The notes under the pieces: model-generated
What the model was told of the DNA's origin: nothing
The model's database searches: none
The model's input: only the letters and a program-made list of their open reading frames with translations
Assembly (NCBI RefSeq): GCF_000830005.1
Contig: NZ_CP010407.1
Coordinates: 4,259,001-4,323,000, forward strand
DNA from: Streptomyces vietnamensis
GTDB lineage: Bacteria; Actinomycetota; Actinomycetes; Streptomycetales; Streptomycetaceae
Direction: 5' to 3'
Length of the DNA: 64,000 nucleotides
Part shown: piece by piece, positions 36,529 through 47,189 of the stretch
Layout of the letters: each line of letters starts with the position of its first letter
Position numbering within the stretch: position 1 is the stretch's first letter
Position numbers and translations under genes: made by a program

Positions 36529-37719
36529 ATGATGGATGCTCCGACCACCACGACGGACGACCGGGAGTCCCCGGCGGCGGACGGGAAGGAACCCCGGATA
36601 TCCGAGGGACCCTCCGCCGATGCCGTTCTCGTCCGTCGCACCCTGGCGGAGATCGCACCGGTCGCCGACCGGGTGACCTCGTACTTCTACGCCCTGCTCT
36701 TCACCCACCACCCCGAGCTGCGCGAGATGTTCCCCGTGGCCATGGACACCCAGCGGGACCGGCTCCTGAAGGCCCTCCTGACGGCGGCCGAGCACATGGA
36801 CGACGTCCCGGTCCTCACCGCGTACCTGGAGAACCTCGGTCGGGGGCACCGGAAGTACGGGACCCGGGCCACCCACTACCCGGCCGTCGGCGAGGCCCTC
36901 ATCGGCGCGCTCGTGCGGTACGCGGAGAAGAGCTGGGACGAGGAGACCGAGGCGGCCTGGGTCCGCACGTACACGACGATCTCCCAGATCATGATCGACG
37001 CGGCCGCGGAGGACGAGCGGAGCGCCCCCGCCTGGTGGCAGGCCGAGGTGGTCTCCCACGATCTGCGCACCCCGGACATCGCCGTCGTCACGCTCAGGCC
37101 CGACCGGCCGTACCCCTTCCTCGCCGGGCAGTACACGACCCTGGAGACCCCGTGGTGGCCCCGGATATGGCGCCACTACTCCTTCGCCTCGGCACCCCGG
37201 CCGGACGGACTGCTGTCCCTCCACGTCAAGGCCGTCCCGGCCGGCTGGGTGTCCAACGCGCTGGTCCACCGGGCGCGCCCCGGGGACGTGCTGCGGCTCG
37301 GTCCGCCGGCCGGCTCCATGACGGTCGACCACTCCACGGACACCGGTCTGCTCTGCATGGGCGGCGGCACCGGGATAGCGCCGATCAAGGCACTGGTCGA
37401 GGACGTCGCCGAGCACGGGGACCGGCGCCCGGTCGACGTCTTCTACGGGGCGCGCAGCGGCCACGACCTCTATGACATCGACACGATGCTGCGGCTGCAG
37501 AAGACCTTCCCGTGGCTCTCCGTCCACCCGGTCACCGAGGAACAGGGGAGGCTCCCGGAGGCCGTCTGCCGCTACGGCCCCTGGAACGAACGCGACGCCT
37601 ATCTCTCGGGCCCGCTCGACATGGTCCGCTGCGGGGTCGACGCACTGCGCGGAGCGGGAGTCCCCTCGGACCGCATCCGCCACGACTTCCTCACGGAGCT
37701 CGCCCCCGCAGCGGGTTAG
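36529..37719 (+). CDS. Flavohaemoglobin-type nitric oxide dioxygenase
   Basis: Flavohaemoprotein of 396 aa that would oxidise NO to nitrate with O2 and NAD(P)H. The globin domain (about 28-160) has the B-helix segment VTSYFYALLFTHHPELREMFP and the proximal-His segment GRGHRKYGTRATHYPAVGEAL. The reductase half has the FAD motif RHYSFASAP and the NAD motif GGGTGIAPIKAL. An acidic N-terminal tail of about 25 residues is extra relative to E. coli Hmp. ATG 36529 or 36532. The upstream gap has a small CGGGCC/GGCCCG hairpin (about 36432-36446). A role in NO detoxification is inferred from family. Confidence 0.88.
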   Translation: MMDAPTTTTDDRESPAADGKEPRISEGPSADAVLVRRTLAEIAPVADRVTSYFYALLFTHHPELREMFPVAMDTQRDRLLKALLTAAEHMDDVPVLTAYLENLGRGHRKYGTRATHYPAVGEALIGALVRYAEKSWDEETEAAWVRTYTTISQIMIDAAAEDERSAPAWWQAEVVSHDLRTPDIAVVTLRPDRPYPFLAGQYTTLETPWWPRIWRHYSFASAPRPDGLLSLHVKAVPAGWVSNALVHRARPGDVLRLGPPAGSMTVDHSTDTGLLCMGGGTGIAPIKALVEDVAEHGDRRPVDVFYGARSGHDLYDIDTMLRLQKTFPWLSVHPVTEEQGRLPEAVCRYGPWNERDAYLSGPLDMVRCGVDALRGAGVPSDRIRHDFLTELAPAAG

Positions 37720-38195
37720 CCCAGGTCGGGGGCGTGCATCGCGCGGACGCCCTCGATGTTGCCGTCGAGGTAGTGGCGCAGGGAGAGCGGGACGAGGTTC
37801 ACGGCGGCGATGCCGACCCGGTTGAAGGGCACCCGGACGACCTCGTACTCGCCGATCGGTTCCTCCATCTCGGGGCCGTGCCGCAGCGAGGGGTCCATGG
37901 AGCCGAGCCGGCACACGAAGAAGTGCTGGACCTTCACCCCGGAGACCCCGCCGTCGACGATGTGCTCGACGGTGTCGACGAAGCAGGGCACCACATCGGT
38001 GATCTTCGCGCCGAGCTCTTCGAGCACCTCGCGGTGCAGGGCCTCGACGACGGTGGCGTCGGTGGGCTCCACGCCGCCGCCGGGCGTGACCCAGTAGGGA
38101 TCCATCCCGGGCTTGGTCCGCTTGATGAGGATCAGGTCGTCCCCGTCGAGCAGGATGGCGCGTGCGGTGCGCTTGATCACGGGCCGTTCGGTCAT
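37716..38195 (-). CDS. NUDIX hydrolase
   Basis: NUDIX-fold pyrophosphohydrolase of 159 aa. The box reads GGGVEPTDATVVEALHREVL followed by EELGA; it matches GX5EX7REUXEEXGU except that Ala replaces the first Glu. The REVLEE metal-binding core is intact, so activity is plausible. The substrate (nucleotide or ADP-ribose type) is unknown. ATG 38195 is used; GTG 38234 overlaps the LysR stop as GTGA and is a reasonable alternative that would couple the two genes. It is convergent with the flavohaemoglobin gene and overlaps its stop region by 4 bp. Confidence 0.85.
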   Translation of the reverse strand: MTERPVIKRTARAILLDGDDLILIKRTKPGMDPYWVTPGGGVEPTDATVVEALHREVLEELGAKITDVVPCFVDTVEHIVDGGVSGVKVQHFFVCRLGSMDPSLRHGPEMEEPIGEYEVVRVPFNRVGIAAVNLVPLSLRHYLDGNIEGVRAMHAPDLG

Positions 38196-38230
38196 GGGAA
38201 GAAAATGGCCCGTCCGAGGTGTCCTGAAAC

Positions 38231-39127
38231 TCACCAGTTCCCGGCCGCGCGCAGCAGCTCCTCATGGGCCCGCGCCAAGGGGGACAGTGCGAGCGTCCCC
38301 GTGCGCGCGACCAGGAAATAGGTACGGAGCGGCGGGACCGGGGGGTCGAGCAGCGCCACGAGGTGTCCCCGCTCCAGGGCCTCCTCGCACAGGTAGCGCG
38401 GCAGGACGGCGAGCCCGGCACCGGAGGCGGCGACGTCCCGCACGGCCCGCAGGTCGGGGGCGATGACGGTGGCGGCGGCCGCCGGTTTCGTCTCGAAGAC
38501 GCTCGCCCAGTAGCGGGAGACGAAGGGCAGCGACTCGTGCACCTCGACCACCGGCAGCTGCTCCAGGACCACCGCGCCCGTGCCCAGGAGCACCTCGGGG
38601 GAGAGCCTGGCGGCCCAGCGCGGGGCCGCGACAAGGACGTGTTCCTCGTCGCAGAGCGGGACGGAGACGAGCAGACCGCCCCGGGGACGGGCGGTGGCGA
38701 TGGCCAGATCGTGGTGTCCGGCGGCGAGCCCGTCGAGGATCTCCTCCGTGTCGCCGAGGAAGGAGGCCCGCACGGCGAGCCCCTGGCCGACCAGCGGGGC
38801 GAGGGCGGGCAGCGCGCGCAGCGCGGTGAACTCCGGGGGCCCGGCGAGATGGAGGGTGCGCACCCCGCTCTCCTCGGCGAGACCGGTCTCGGCGATCTCC
38901 ACGAGGGCGTCCAGATGGGGCGCCGCGCGGTGCGCGAGTTCGTCGCCGACGGTGGTGGGGGTGACTCCGCGCGCCTGTCTGAGGAAGAGCGGCCGCCCCA
39001 ACTGCCGTTCGAGGGTCCGGATCTGGCTGGTGACGGCGGGCTGGGAGAGGCCGAGGAGTGCGGCGGCGCGGGTGAAGGAACCGGCCCGGTGCACCGTGAC
39101 GAACGTGCGCAGCAGGGCCAGATCCAT
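38231..39127 (-). CDS. LysR-family transcriptional regulator
   Basis: LysR-type regulator of 298 aa. The N-terminal helix-turn-helix is visible as FTRAAALLGLSQPAVTSQIRTLERQLG, followed by the linker helix and a periplasmic-binding-like effector domain starting near RTLHLAGPPEF. The end sequence is complete. No divergent partner exists upstream, so the target is unclear; the 3' neighbour is the NUDIX gene, whose possible start overlaps its stop. The upstream gap (39128-39291) contains TATAAATAAG at about 39202, a rare AT stretch that may be its promoter. Confidence 0.88.
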   Translation of the reverse strand: MDLALLRTFVTVHRAGSFTRAAALLGLSQPAVTSQIRTLERQLGRPLFLRQARGVTPTTVGDELAHRAAPHLDALVEIAETGLAEESGVRTLHLAGPPEFTALRALPALAPLVGQGLAVRASFLGDTEEILDGLAAGHHDLAIATARPRGGLLVSVPLCDEEHVLVAAPRWAARLSPEVLLGTGAVVLEQLPVVEVHESLPFVSRYWASVFETKPAAAATVIAPDLRAVRDVAASGAGLAVLPRYLCEEALERGHLVALLDPPVPPLRTYFLVARTGTLALSPLARAHEELLRAAGNW

Positions 39128-39291
39128 GTCCGCCCCCTCCCGGCCGTCGTGCGGCCGTTCGACTCAGGCGGTCGGCTGACTGCGCCTCAGGACCGTCCAA
39201 CTATAAATAAGTCGATAGGTCGCTGTCGCTACCGTGATTGGACACTGACGCACAGTCAACTAGCCTTGTGCAGGCGGTCTCCGCGCATGGA

Positions 39292-39340
39292 ACCGAGGAC
39301 GTTCCGAGCCATGAGGGGGGAGGCTCGGAGCGTCCTCGGT
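39292..39340 (-). terminator. Terminator after the cystathionine lyase/synthase gene
   Basis: A 19-bp stem (39292-39310 with 39322-39340, one G-U type mismatch) with an 11-nt loop, 20 nt past the minus-strand stop. Confidence 0.85.
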
Positions 39341-39359
39341 CCGTGTCCCGGGGCGCTGG

Positions 39360-40499
39360 TCAGCCCGCGACGCCGGCCTCGTCGAGGGCGCGCAGCACAT
39401 CGGCGATCAGGTCCTCCGGGTCCTCGGCTCCGACCGAGAAGCGGATGAAGCCCTCCGCGACCGCGTCCCCGCCCCAGCGCCCGCGCCGCTCCGCCGTGGA
39501 GCGCACGCCGCCGAAGCTGGTGGCGTCGTCGACGAGCCGCAGCTCCTCCAGGAACCGATCGGCCCGCTTCCGGTCCGCCAGTTCGAAGGAGACCACCGGT
39601 CCGAAGCGCCGCATCTGCCGGGCGGCCACCGCGTGCGAGGGATCGTCGGGCAGTCCGGGGTAGCGAAGGCCGGTCACGTCCGCGCGCTCGGCGAGCGCCC
39701 GCGCCAGGGCCAGCGCGGTGGAGCACTGCCGGTCGATCCGCAGCTGGAGCGTGGCGAGCGACCGGTGGGCGAGCCAGGCCTCCATGGGGCCGGGGATGGC
39801 GCCGACGATCTTGCGCCAGCGTCGTACCTCCGCGGCCCGCAGGGGATCCCGGCAGCTCACATGGCCGAGCAGGATGTCGCCGTGCCCGGTCATGCCCTTG
39901 GTGTCGCTGGCGACGGAGAAGTCCGCGCCCAGGGCGAGCGGGCGCTGGCCGAGCGGGGTGGCGAGGGTGTTGTCGACGGCGACGAGCGCCCCGGCCGCGT
40001 GCGCCTCGTCCACCAGACGTCGGATGTCGCAGACGTCGAGACCGGGGTTGGACGGGGTCTCGATCCACAGCAGCCGGGCCCCGTCCAGTACGGACAGCTG
40101 GGCGTCGCCGCCGGTCGGCGCGGTGCGGACCTCGATGCCGTACGCCCGCAGCTGCTCGTGCACCAGGGGCAGGGCCTGGTAGCCGTCGGACGGCACCACC
40201 ACCGCGTCGCCCGCCTTCAGCTGGGAGAAGAGGACGGCGGAGACGGCGGCCATGCCGGACGCGAACACCAGCGTCTCCACGCCCTCCTCCCCCGGTGCCT
40301 CGAGCTCGCCGATCGCCCGTTCCAGATGGGTCCAGGTCGGGTTCTCGTCGCGGCCGTAGGTGTACGGGCCGGTCGGCTCGCCCGGCAGGTGGAAGTGGGC
40401 CGCGAAGACCGGCCCCGGCAAGGTCGGTTCGTACTTCACGGGCTCGGGCAGTCCTGCCCGTACCGCCCGCGTGCCGTCGCCGATTTCCTGGTCCGTCAC
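39360..40499 (-). CDS. Cys/Met metabolism PLP enzyme (cystathionine gamma-lyase/synthase type)
   Basis: PLP-dependent transsulfuration enzyme of 379 aa. The signature YTYGRDENPTWTHLE, the phosphate-binding FASGMAAVSAVL and the PLP lysine region SVASDTKGMTGHGD are all present. Family members cleave cystathionine or make it; sequence alone does not decide. GTG 40499 overlaps the original stop of the phosphatase gene upstream (GTGA). Because of an 8-nt-type deletion in that gene, the frame now runs on without a stop from the phosphatase start at 40979, so a 539-aa fusion could also be made. Confidence 0.9.
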   Translation of the reverse strand: MTDQEIGDGTRAVRAGLPEPVKYEPTLPGPVFAAHFHLPGEPTGPYTYGRDENPTWTHLERAIGELEAPGEEGVETLVFASGMAAVSAVLFSQLKAGDAVVVPSDGYQALPLVHEQLRAYGIEVRTAPTGGDAQLSVLDGARLLWIETPSNPGLDVCDIRRLVDEAHAAGALVAVDNTLATPLGQRPLALGADFSVASDTKGMTGHGDILLGHVSCRDPLRAAEVRRWRKIVGAIPGPMEAWLAHRSLATLQLRIDRQCSTALALARALAERADVTGLRYPGLPDDPSHAVAARQMRRFGPVVSFELADRKRADRFLEELRLVDDATSFGGVRSTAERRGRWGGDAVAEGFIRFSVGAEDPEDLIADVLRALDEAGVAG

Positions 40500-40979
40500 C
40501 GTGTCCGTTCCTCCAGTTCCGTGCGTACGGCCGCGAGCAGTCCCTCGCTCGCGGCCTCCACCATCTCCAGGCACTCCTCGAACTCCTCGCGGCCCCCGTA
40601 GTAGGGGTCGGGGACGTCGAGTCCGGGCCCGGCGGCCGGGTCGTAGGAGCCTTATCCTCGCCGCTTCGTCGGGGGTGCGGGCGAGCTCCCGGAGCTCCCG
40701 CAGATGCCCCTCGTCCAGGGCGATCACCAGGTCGAGGGCGGGGAACCACGAGGACCGGAACCGCCGGGCGGTGTGCGCGGAGGTGTATCCGTTCTCGTCG
40801 AGCACGGCGACCGTGCGCGGGTCGGCTCCGTCGCCCTCGTGCCAGCCTCCGGTGCCGGCGCTGTCGATCTCCACCAGAGCGCCGAGGCCGGCCTCCTCCA
40901 CCCGACGGCGGAAGACGTGCTCGGCCATCGGCGAGCGGCAGATGTTGCCCGTGCAGACGAAGCAGACGCGGTAGGCCAT
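40496..40979 (-). pseudogene. Low-molecular-weight protein tyrosine phosphatase, frameshifted
   Basis: LMW-PTP whose first 105 residues are intact, with the catalytic loop VCFVCTGNICRSPMAE. After AARIRLL the frame is lost: the family continuation SYDPAAGPGLDVPDPYYGG, with the general-acid Asp in DPYYG, appears in the next frame and ends at TGA 40496-40498 in the usual overlap with the downstream GTG. The break lies at about 40640-40655 and looks like a deletion between short CTCC-type repeats. Frame 1 stays open into the next gene. A sequencing error is possible but an 8-nt loss would be an unusual one. Confidence 0.75.
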
Positions 40980-40988
40980 GGTCCCCAC

Positions 40989-41366
40989 TCAGTCGCCGTC
41001 GGGGAGCACGACGTTCAGCGCCCACGAGACGACGGAGATGATCAGACCGCCCAGGACGGCGGTCCAGAAGCCCTCCACGTGGAAGCTGAGGTCGAGCTGC
41101 TCGGACAGCCACGACGTGAGCAGCAGCATCAGGGCGTTGACCACCAGGGTGATCAGACCGAGGGTCAGGATGAAGAGGGGAAGGGTCAGCAGCTTGACGA
41201 TCGGCTTGACCAGGAAGTTCACGAGCCCGAAGACGAGGGCGACGAGAATGAGGGTCCAGGCCTTCTTGCCGGTGCTCTCACCGGTCAGGGTGATGTCCTG
41301 GAGCAACCAGATGGCGACTCCGAGAGCGCCCGCGTTCGCGAGCGTCTTGACGACGAAATTCTTCAT
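40989..41366 (-). CDS. Phage-holin-family small membrane protein
   Basis: Membrane protein of 125 aa with four hydrophobic helices (GALGVAIWLLQDITL, AWTLILVALVFGLVNFLVKPI, LLTLPLFILTLGLITLVVNALML, FWTAVLGGLIISVVSWALNVVL). The segment GLVNFLVKPIVKLLTLPLF is the mark of the Phage_holin_4_2/YvlD family, which is chromosomal and usually unrelated to phage lysis. ATG 41366 is used; ATG 41387 in frame is possible and neither has a clear ribosome-binding site. It is followed 10 nt later by the phosphatase pseudogene and is divergent from the cupin gene. Confidence 0.85.
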   Translation of the reverse strand: MKNFVVKTLANAGALGVAIWLLQDITLTGESTGKKAWTLILVALVFGLVNFLVKPIVKLLTLPLFILTLGLITLVVNALMLLLTSWLSEQLDLSFHVEGFWTAVLGGLIISVVSWALNVVLPDGD

Positions 41367-41416
41367 GTGTCTGATCGTGGCAGACATGATCGGGACAGGG
41401 CAGGGGCGAGCAGGCG

Positions 41417-41734
41417 ATGAAGGCATTCCGGCTGGATGAACTGGAGGCGGAGCGCGCCGCGAACAAGGGCGCGTACCTCCAGTTCCTGCGTGAGCGGAAC
41501 ATGTCGGTGGGTCTGTACGCCCTCGACGCGGGGGAGCTCGATCCGCAGCGGCCGCACGGTCAGGACGAGGTGTACTTCGTGGTCAGCGGCCGGGCGGCGA
41601 TCACGGTCGGGACGGAGACGACCCAGGTGGCGCGCGGCAGCGTGGTCTATGTGCCGGCCGGGGTGGAGCACCGGTTCCACCACATCAGCGAGGACCTGCG
41701 GGTCATGGTGGTCTTCTCACCGCCGGAGGGCTGA
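41417..41734 (+). CDS. Small cupin-domain protein
   Basis: Single-domain cupin of 105 aa. Motif 1 is HGQDEVYFVVSGRAAITVG and motif 2 is VVYVPAGVEHRF, so metal-ligating His and Glu residues are present (H47, E51, H86 approximately). Such proteins act as small dioxygenases, isomerases or sugar-binding factors; none can be chosen here. The ATG start has only a weak ribosome-binding site. Its end is repeated several times in the following noncoding sequence. Confidence 0.82.
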   Translation: MKAFRLDELEAERAANKGAYLQFLRERNMSVGLYALDAGELDPQRPHGQDEVYFVVSGRAAITVGTETTQVARGSVVYVPAGVEHRFHHISEDLRVMVVFSPPEG

Positions 41735-41838
41735 GCCGGACCTCGGAGGGCGAGCCGGACCTTCGGAGGGCCGAGCCGGTTCCGGAAGGGCTGAGCCGGA
41801 ACCGGAGGGCCGAATCCGAACCGGACCCGGAGGGCTGA
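41724..41838. repeat. Degenerate tandem repeat starting at the cupin stop codon
   Basis: About six imperfect units of 19-24 bp, each like CGGAGGGCTGAGCCGGACC; the first holds the cupin stop codon TGA. Confidence 0.75.
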
Positions 41839-41981
41839 GGGTCGGGAAGCCCGGGCCCCTAAGGGTCGGATCAGGGGAGAGCGGGGGCCGCGGGGCCCCC
41901 GCGGACTTCCTCCCGCCCCTAGCCTTGAGGGTGTTCGGCGCAGAGCGCGCGGAGCGGTTCTTCGGGAGCGAGGTAGGGACG

Positions 41982-42200
41982 ATGGCCGTACGGGAGATTC
42001 TCGCGGGGATGCCCTGGTGGGTGAAGTGGGTCGCCATACCCCTCCTCGCCCTGTTCGTCTTCGGCGGGCTGATCACCAGCGTCCTGACCTTCGTGGTCAG
42101 TCTGCTCTTCAAGGTGCTGCTCTTCGTGGCCCTCGTCGCCGGACTGATCTACGTCGTGCGGAAGTTCAGCTCCTCCGCCAGGTCCCGCCAGGACTGGTAG
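41982..42200 (+). CDS. Small membrane protein (DUF5326-like)
   Basis: Protein of 72 aa, MAVREILAGMPWWVKWVAIP at the start, followed by two close hydrophobic stretches (LLALFVFGGLITSVLTFVVS and LLFKVLLFVALVAGLIYVV) and a basic Ser-rich tail. It matches what I recall of the DUF5326 family found only in Streptomyces and relatives. ATG 41982 has GAGGTAGGG upstream. Function unknown; it sits before ssgR but is separated by 242 bp. Confidence 0.8.
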   Translation: MAVREILAGMPWWVKWVAIPLLALFVFGGLITSVLTFVVSLLFKVLLFVALVAGLIYVVRKFSSSARSRQDW

Positions 42201-42442
42201 CACAAGCTACTGATCGGTATGAGGCCGATGGAGGGCATTAGCCCGGGCGGGGGAACGCGCTGGTCGAATCAAGGTATGGGCCCCGGGGCTGCCACTAGAG
42301 TGGAATCTCTCCGCCGTGTTGGGGACTACGGGCGTAGACGTCCGTACTGACCAGCGGTTTCCCAGGCCCGGCGGGCGCGCGGGGGCGGCCCCCGCGGGCG
42401 GGTGCGCGCATCCGTCGTCACGCCTGGGGGTGACCTTTGGCC

Positions 42443-43207
42443 ATGGCCACGCAGACGGCTGCGCCTACCCTGATCGGCTCGGTGCAGCGGGCGCTGAGAC
42501 TCCTGGAGGCCGTGTCCTCCCATCCGGAGGGCGCCCCCGCCAAGCAGCTCGCCCGTGAGACGGGCCTTCCGCTGCCCACCACGTACCACCTGCTCCGCAC
42601 CCTGACGCACGAGGGCTATCTGCTCCGCGACAAGGGTGTGTTCGTCCTGGGCGACGCCGCCGTCCGACTGGCCGGCGGCGGAGATGTGCAGAATCGTCGC
42701 ATCAAGATCGAAGACTCCCTCGCCGCATGGCGGGACGAGATCGGTGTACCCATCTACTTCGCCGTCTACCGCGAGGGCGAGGTCGAACTCGTCGCCGTCG
42801 CCGACACCCCTTCCAACCCCGCAGTCGAGGAATGGGCCGACTTCCGCGAGACGGCGCACGCCCACGCGATCGGGCAGTGCCTGCTGAGTCAACTCGATCC
42901 GAAATCTCGTCAAGACCACCTCGACCGCCATCCGGTGGAAGCCATCACTCCGTACACGGTGCGTAACCGCCGTGCCCTTTCGGAGCGTTTGGGCGGTTTG
43001 GGGCGAATGGAACCCCTGGTGGAGCGTCAGGAATATGCGCTCGGCACGGTCTGTGCCGCCATCCCCATCACCGTGGGCTCCGCGGCGGGCACGATGGCGA
43101 TTTCCCTCCCCCTCCACCAGGAAGAACGGTTGCTCCCAGCAGTCGAGCGGCTACGCACGGAGATCGGGAGGCTCTTCGGTTCACTCGCGTTCTCTATCAG
43201 TATCTGA
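42443..43207 (+). CDS. ssgR: IclR-family regulator SsgR
   Basis: IclR-type activator of 254 aa. The winged helix spans IGSVQRALRLLEAVSSHPEG through ARETGLPLPTTYHLLRTL, followed by the IclR ligand domain with YFAVYREGEVELVAVAD and GSAAGTMAISLPL. It lies directly upstream of ssgA, which is where SsgR, the activator of ssgA in S. coelicolor, is encoded; the symbol rests on that synteny. ATG 42443 is used; TTG 42437 is closer to GGGGGTGA and possible. The upstream gap 42201-42442 has a GCGGGGG/CCCCCGC hairpin near 42385 but no promoter I trust. Confidence 0.9.
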   Translation: MATQTAAPTLIGSVQRALRLLEAVSSHPEGAPAKQLARETGLPLPTTYHLLRTLTHEGYLLRDKGVFVLGDAAVRLAGGGDVQNRRIKIEDSLAAWRDEIGVPIYFAVYREGEVELVAVADTPSNPAVEEWADFRETAHAHAIGQCLLSQLDPKSRQDHLDRHPVEAITPYTVRNRRALSERLGGLGRMEPLVERQEYALGTVCAAIPITVGSAAGTMAISLPLHQEERLLPAVERLRTEIGRLFGSLAFSISI

Positions 43208-43345
43208 AAAATCACTCCTTGTGATCTGCTAACGCGTACAGCACGATTGCGTCAAGAGGGCCACGGGGGATCATTCCTGGCCGTTTCGGTCACAGCTTTC
43301 AGCAGCTGTGTTCACACAACTGCTTCATCTACTGCGGGGTACACG

Positions 43346-43786
43346 ATGCGAGAGTCGGTTCAGGCCGAGGTCCTGATGAGCTTCCTCGTCTCCGAGGAGC
43401 TCTCCTTCAAGATCCCGGTCGAACTCCGTTATGAGACCCGGGATCCCTACGCGGTGCGGATGACCTTCCACCTCCCCGGAGACGCGCCCGTGACCTGGGC
43501 GTTCGGAAGGGAACTGCTGCTCGACGGGATCAACCGGCCGAGTGGGGACGGGGATGTGCACATCGCCCCCACGGATCCGGAGAGGCTCTCGGACGTCTCC
43601 ATCCGGCTCCAGGTGGGCGGCGACCGCGCGCTGTTCCGGGCCAGCGCGCCGCCGCTGGTCGCCTTCCTCGACCGAACGGACAAGCTGGTTCCGCTCGGTC
43701 AGGAACGGACACTCGGTGACTTCGAGGACCACCTGGAGGCCGCACTCGGCCGGATCCTGGCCGAGGAGAACGCCGGCCCCGCCTGA
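43346..43786 (+). CDS. ssgA: Sporulation-specific cell division protein SsgA
   Basis: SsgA of 146 aa, the founding member of the SsgA-like proteins found only in morphologically complex actinomycetes; it activates sporulation septation and marks sites of wall growth and branching. The sequence MSFLVSEELSFKIPVELRYE and later TFHLPGDAPVTWAFGRELL and LVAFLDRTDKLVPLG match SsgA proper. Start ATG 43346 gives MRESVQAEVL before the core, as in S. griseus SsgA; ATG 43376 is the S. coelicolor-like alternative with GAGG upstream. It follows ssgR by 138 bp with its own promoter region. The stop codon lies in the first unit of a short tandem repeat. Confidence 0.95.
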   Translation: MRESVQAEVLMSFLVSEELSFKIPVELRYETRDPYAVRMTFHLPGDAPVTWAFGRELLLDGINRPSGDGDVHIAPTDPERLSDVSIRLQVGGDRALFRASAPPLVAFLDRTDKLVPLGQERTLGDFEDHLEAALGRILAEENAGPA

Positions 43787-43817
43787 GCAGGCCCGCCTGA
43801 GCAGGCCCGTTCGAGCC
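43775..43817. repeat. Short tandem repeat over the ssgA stop codon
   Basis: Three units of 14-15 bp like GGCCCGCCTGAGCA; the first contains the ssgA TGA. Confidence 0.7.
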
Positions 43818-43862
43818 GGACCCTCCCCGAGCCGGGCCGGCCCGAGCCCCTGTACGTACGCC

Positions 43863-45185
43863 TCACTTGGCGCGGCGGCGCCGCCCTCCCCGTACCGCCG
43901 CCGGCTTCCCGCCCCCGGAGGCCGGACGGTCGGCGGAGACGACCAGGGCCGCGAGTCCCGTGGTGAGCGGAACGGACGCCACCAGACCGATCGACCCGAC
44001 CAGGGTCCGGACGATCTCCTCGGCGACCAGCTCGCTGTTGGCCACCGTCCCCATGCTGCTCTGCGCGATGGAGAAGAGCAGCAGCAGCGGCAGGGCGGCA
44101 CCCGCGTAGGCGAGCACCAGCGTGTTCACGACCGAGGCGATGTGGTCGCGGCCGATCCGGATCCCGGCCCGGTACAGGCCGCGCGGCCCCATGCCCGGAT
44201 CGGCCTGGTGCAGCTCCCAGACCACCGAGGTCTGGGTGACCGTCACGTCGTCGAGCACGCCGAGCGAACCGATGATGATCCCGGCGAGCAGCAGGCCGGA
44301 CATGTCGATCTCCGGGTACAGGCCGTGGATCAGACCGGTGTTGTCGTCGGTGTTGCCGCTGAGCGAGGCCCAGCCGATGAAGAGCGAGCCGAGCAGACCG
44401 ATCAGCAGCAGCGAGATCAGCGTGCCGAGCACGGCGACCGAGGTGCGGGCCGAGAGCCCGTGGCACATGTAGAGCGCGATCAGCATGATCGCGCTCGACC
44501 CGACCACCGCCACGACCAGCGGGTTCGACCCCTGCAGGATCGCCGGCAGGATGAAGTACGTCAGCACGAGGAAGCTCACGGCGAGCGCGATGAGCGCCAT
44601 GACGCCCCGCATCCGGCCGACCACCACCACCGCGAGGGCGAAGATGCCGGCGAGCACCGCCAGCGGCACCTTGCGGTTCACATCGGTCACCGAGTACTGC
44701 AGGTCGTGCGGGGCGTCGGGGGCGTACGCCACCACCACGCCCTGACCCTCGTGCAGTTGGCGCGGAGCGTCCGGCTGCACGATCTCGACGAACCTGCGCC
44801 CCGTGTCCGGGCCGGTGGTGACCTCGACCGTCGCCTTCTCGCACTGCCCCTGCTGGGCGTTGACCGCCTCGCGGCCCTCCGGAGTGGAGGTGTCGCCGGT
44901 CGGCGGGACCTGCGCGGCGTTCACGTCCTTGCAGTCGACGTGCTCGACGGAGACGACCTTGCCCTGCTCGGTCTGCCGGTCGAAGCCGACGCCGGTGCGC
45001 TCGTGCGCCGGGGTGCCACCCGGCCAGAGGACCACGAGCCCCACGACGACCGCGGTGGCGAAGGGGATCAGGATCGCGGCGATGACTCTGCGCAGGTGCC
45101 GGGAGACGGGAGCGGCGGGGCCGTGGCTGTGGGAATGGGAGTGCTCGTGGTCATGAGGTTCGGGGGGCTGCTGGGGGGAAGTCAC
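43863..45185 (-). CDS. YibE/F-family multi-pass membrane protein
   Basis: Protein of 440 aa. A His-rich N-terminal tail (HDHEHSHSHSHG) precedes the first membrane helix; an exported soluble region with three cysteines (VDCKDV, QGQCEKA) follows, then about seven helices of the YibE/F type with DDVTVTQTSVVWELHQADP and YAGAALPLLLLFS. Family function is unknown; some members sit beside metal or drug transport genes. The His cluster suggests metal binding at the cytoplasmic face, which is inference. GTG 45185 is used. It is convergent with ssgA and divergent from thiC. Confidence 0.8.
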   Translation of the reverse strand: MTSPQQPPEPHDHEHSHSHSHGPAAPVSRHLRRVIAAILIPFATAVVVGLVVLWPGGTPAHERTGVGFDRQTEQGKVVSVEHVDCKDVNAAQVPPTGDTSTPEGREAVNAQQGQCEKATVEVTTGPDTGRRFVEIVQPDAPRQLHEGQGVVVAYAPDAPHDLQYSVTDVNRKVPLAVLAGIFALAVVVVGRMRGVMALIALAVSFLVLTYFILPAILQGSNPLVVAVVGSSAIMLIALYMCHGLSARTSVAVLGTLISLLLIGLLGSLFIGWASLSGNTDDNTGLIHGLYPEIDMSGLLLAGIIIGSLGVLDDVTVTQTSVVWELHQADPGMGPRGLYRAGIRIGRDHIASVVNTLVLAYAGAALPLLLLFSIAQSSMGTVANSELVAEEIVRTLVGSIGLVASVPLTTGLAALVVSADRPASGGGKPAAVRGGRRRRAK

Positions 45186-45265
45186 CGACCGATCATCGCA
45201 AGAACGGCAGGGGCCCACTGTTCAGCACGCCAGGGATGGCGCTAGCGTGGTGGCACCTTTGCACA

Positions 45266-47166
<1,901 letters not shown>

Positions 47167-47189
47167 GTCCCGGTCCCGTCGCCCGCTCC

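Noticed and set aside
40989..41366. A prophage holin
   Set aside because: No phage genes are near; the family is common on bacterial chromosomes.
42370..42442. GC-rich hairpin before ssgR as a specific regulator site
   Set aside because: The GCGGGGG/CCCCCGC pairing is of a kind expected by chance in such GC-rich sequence and no known motif fits.
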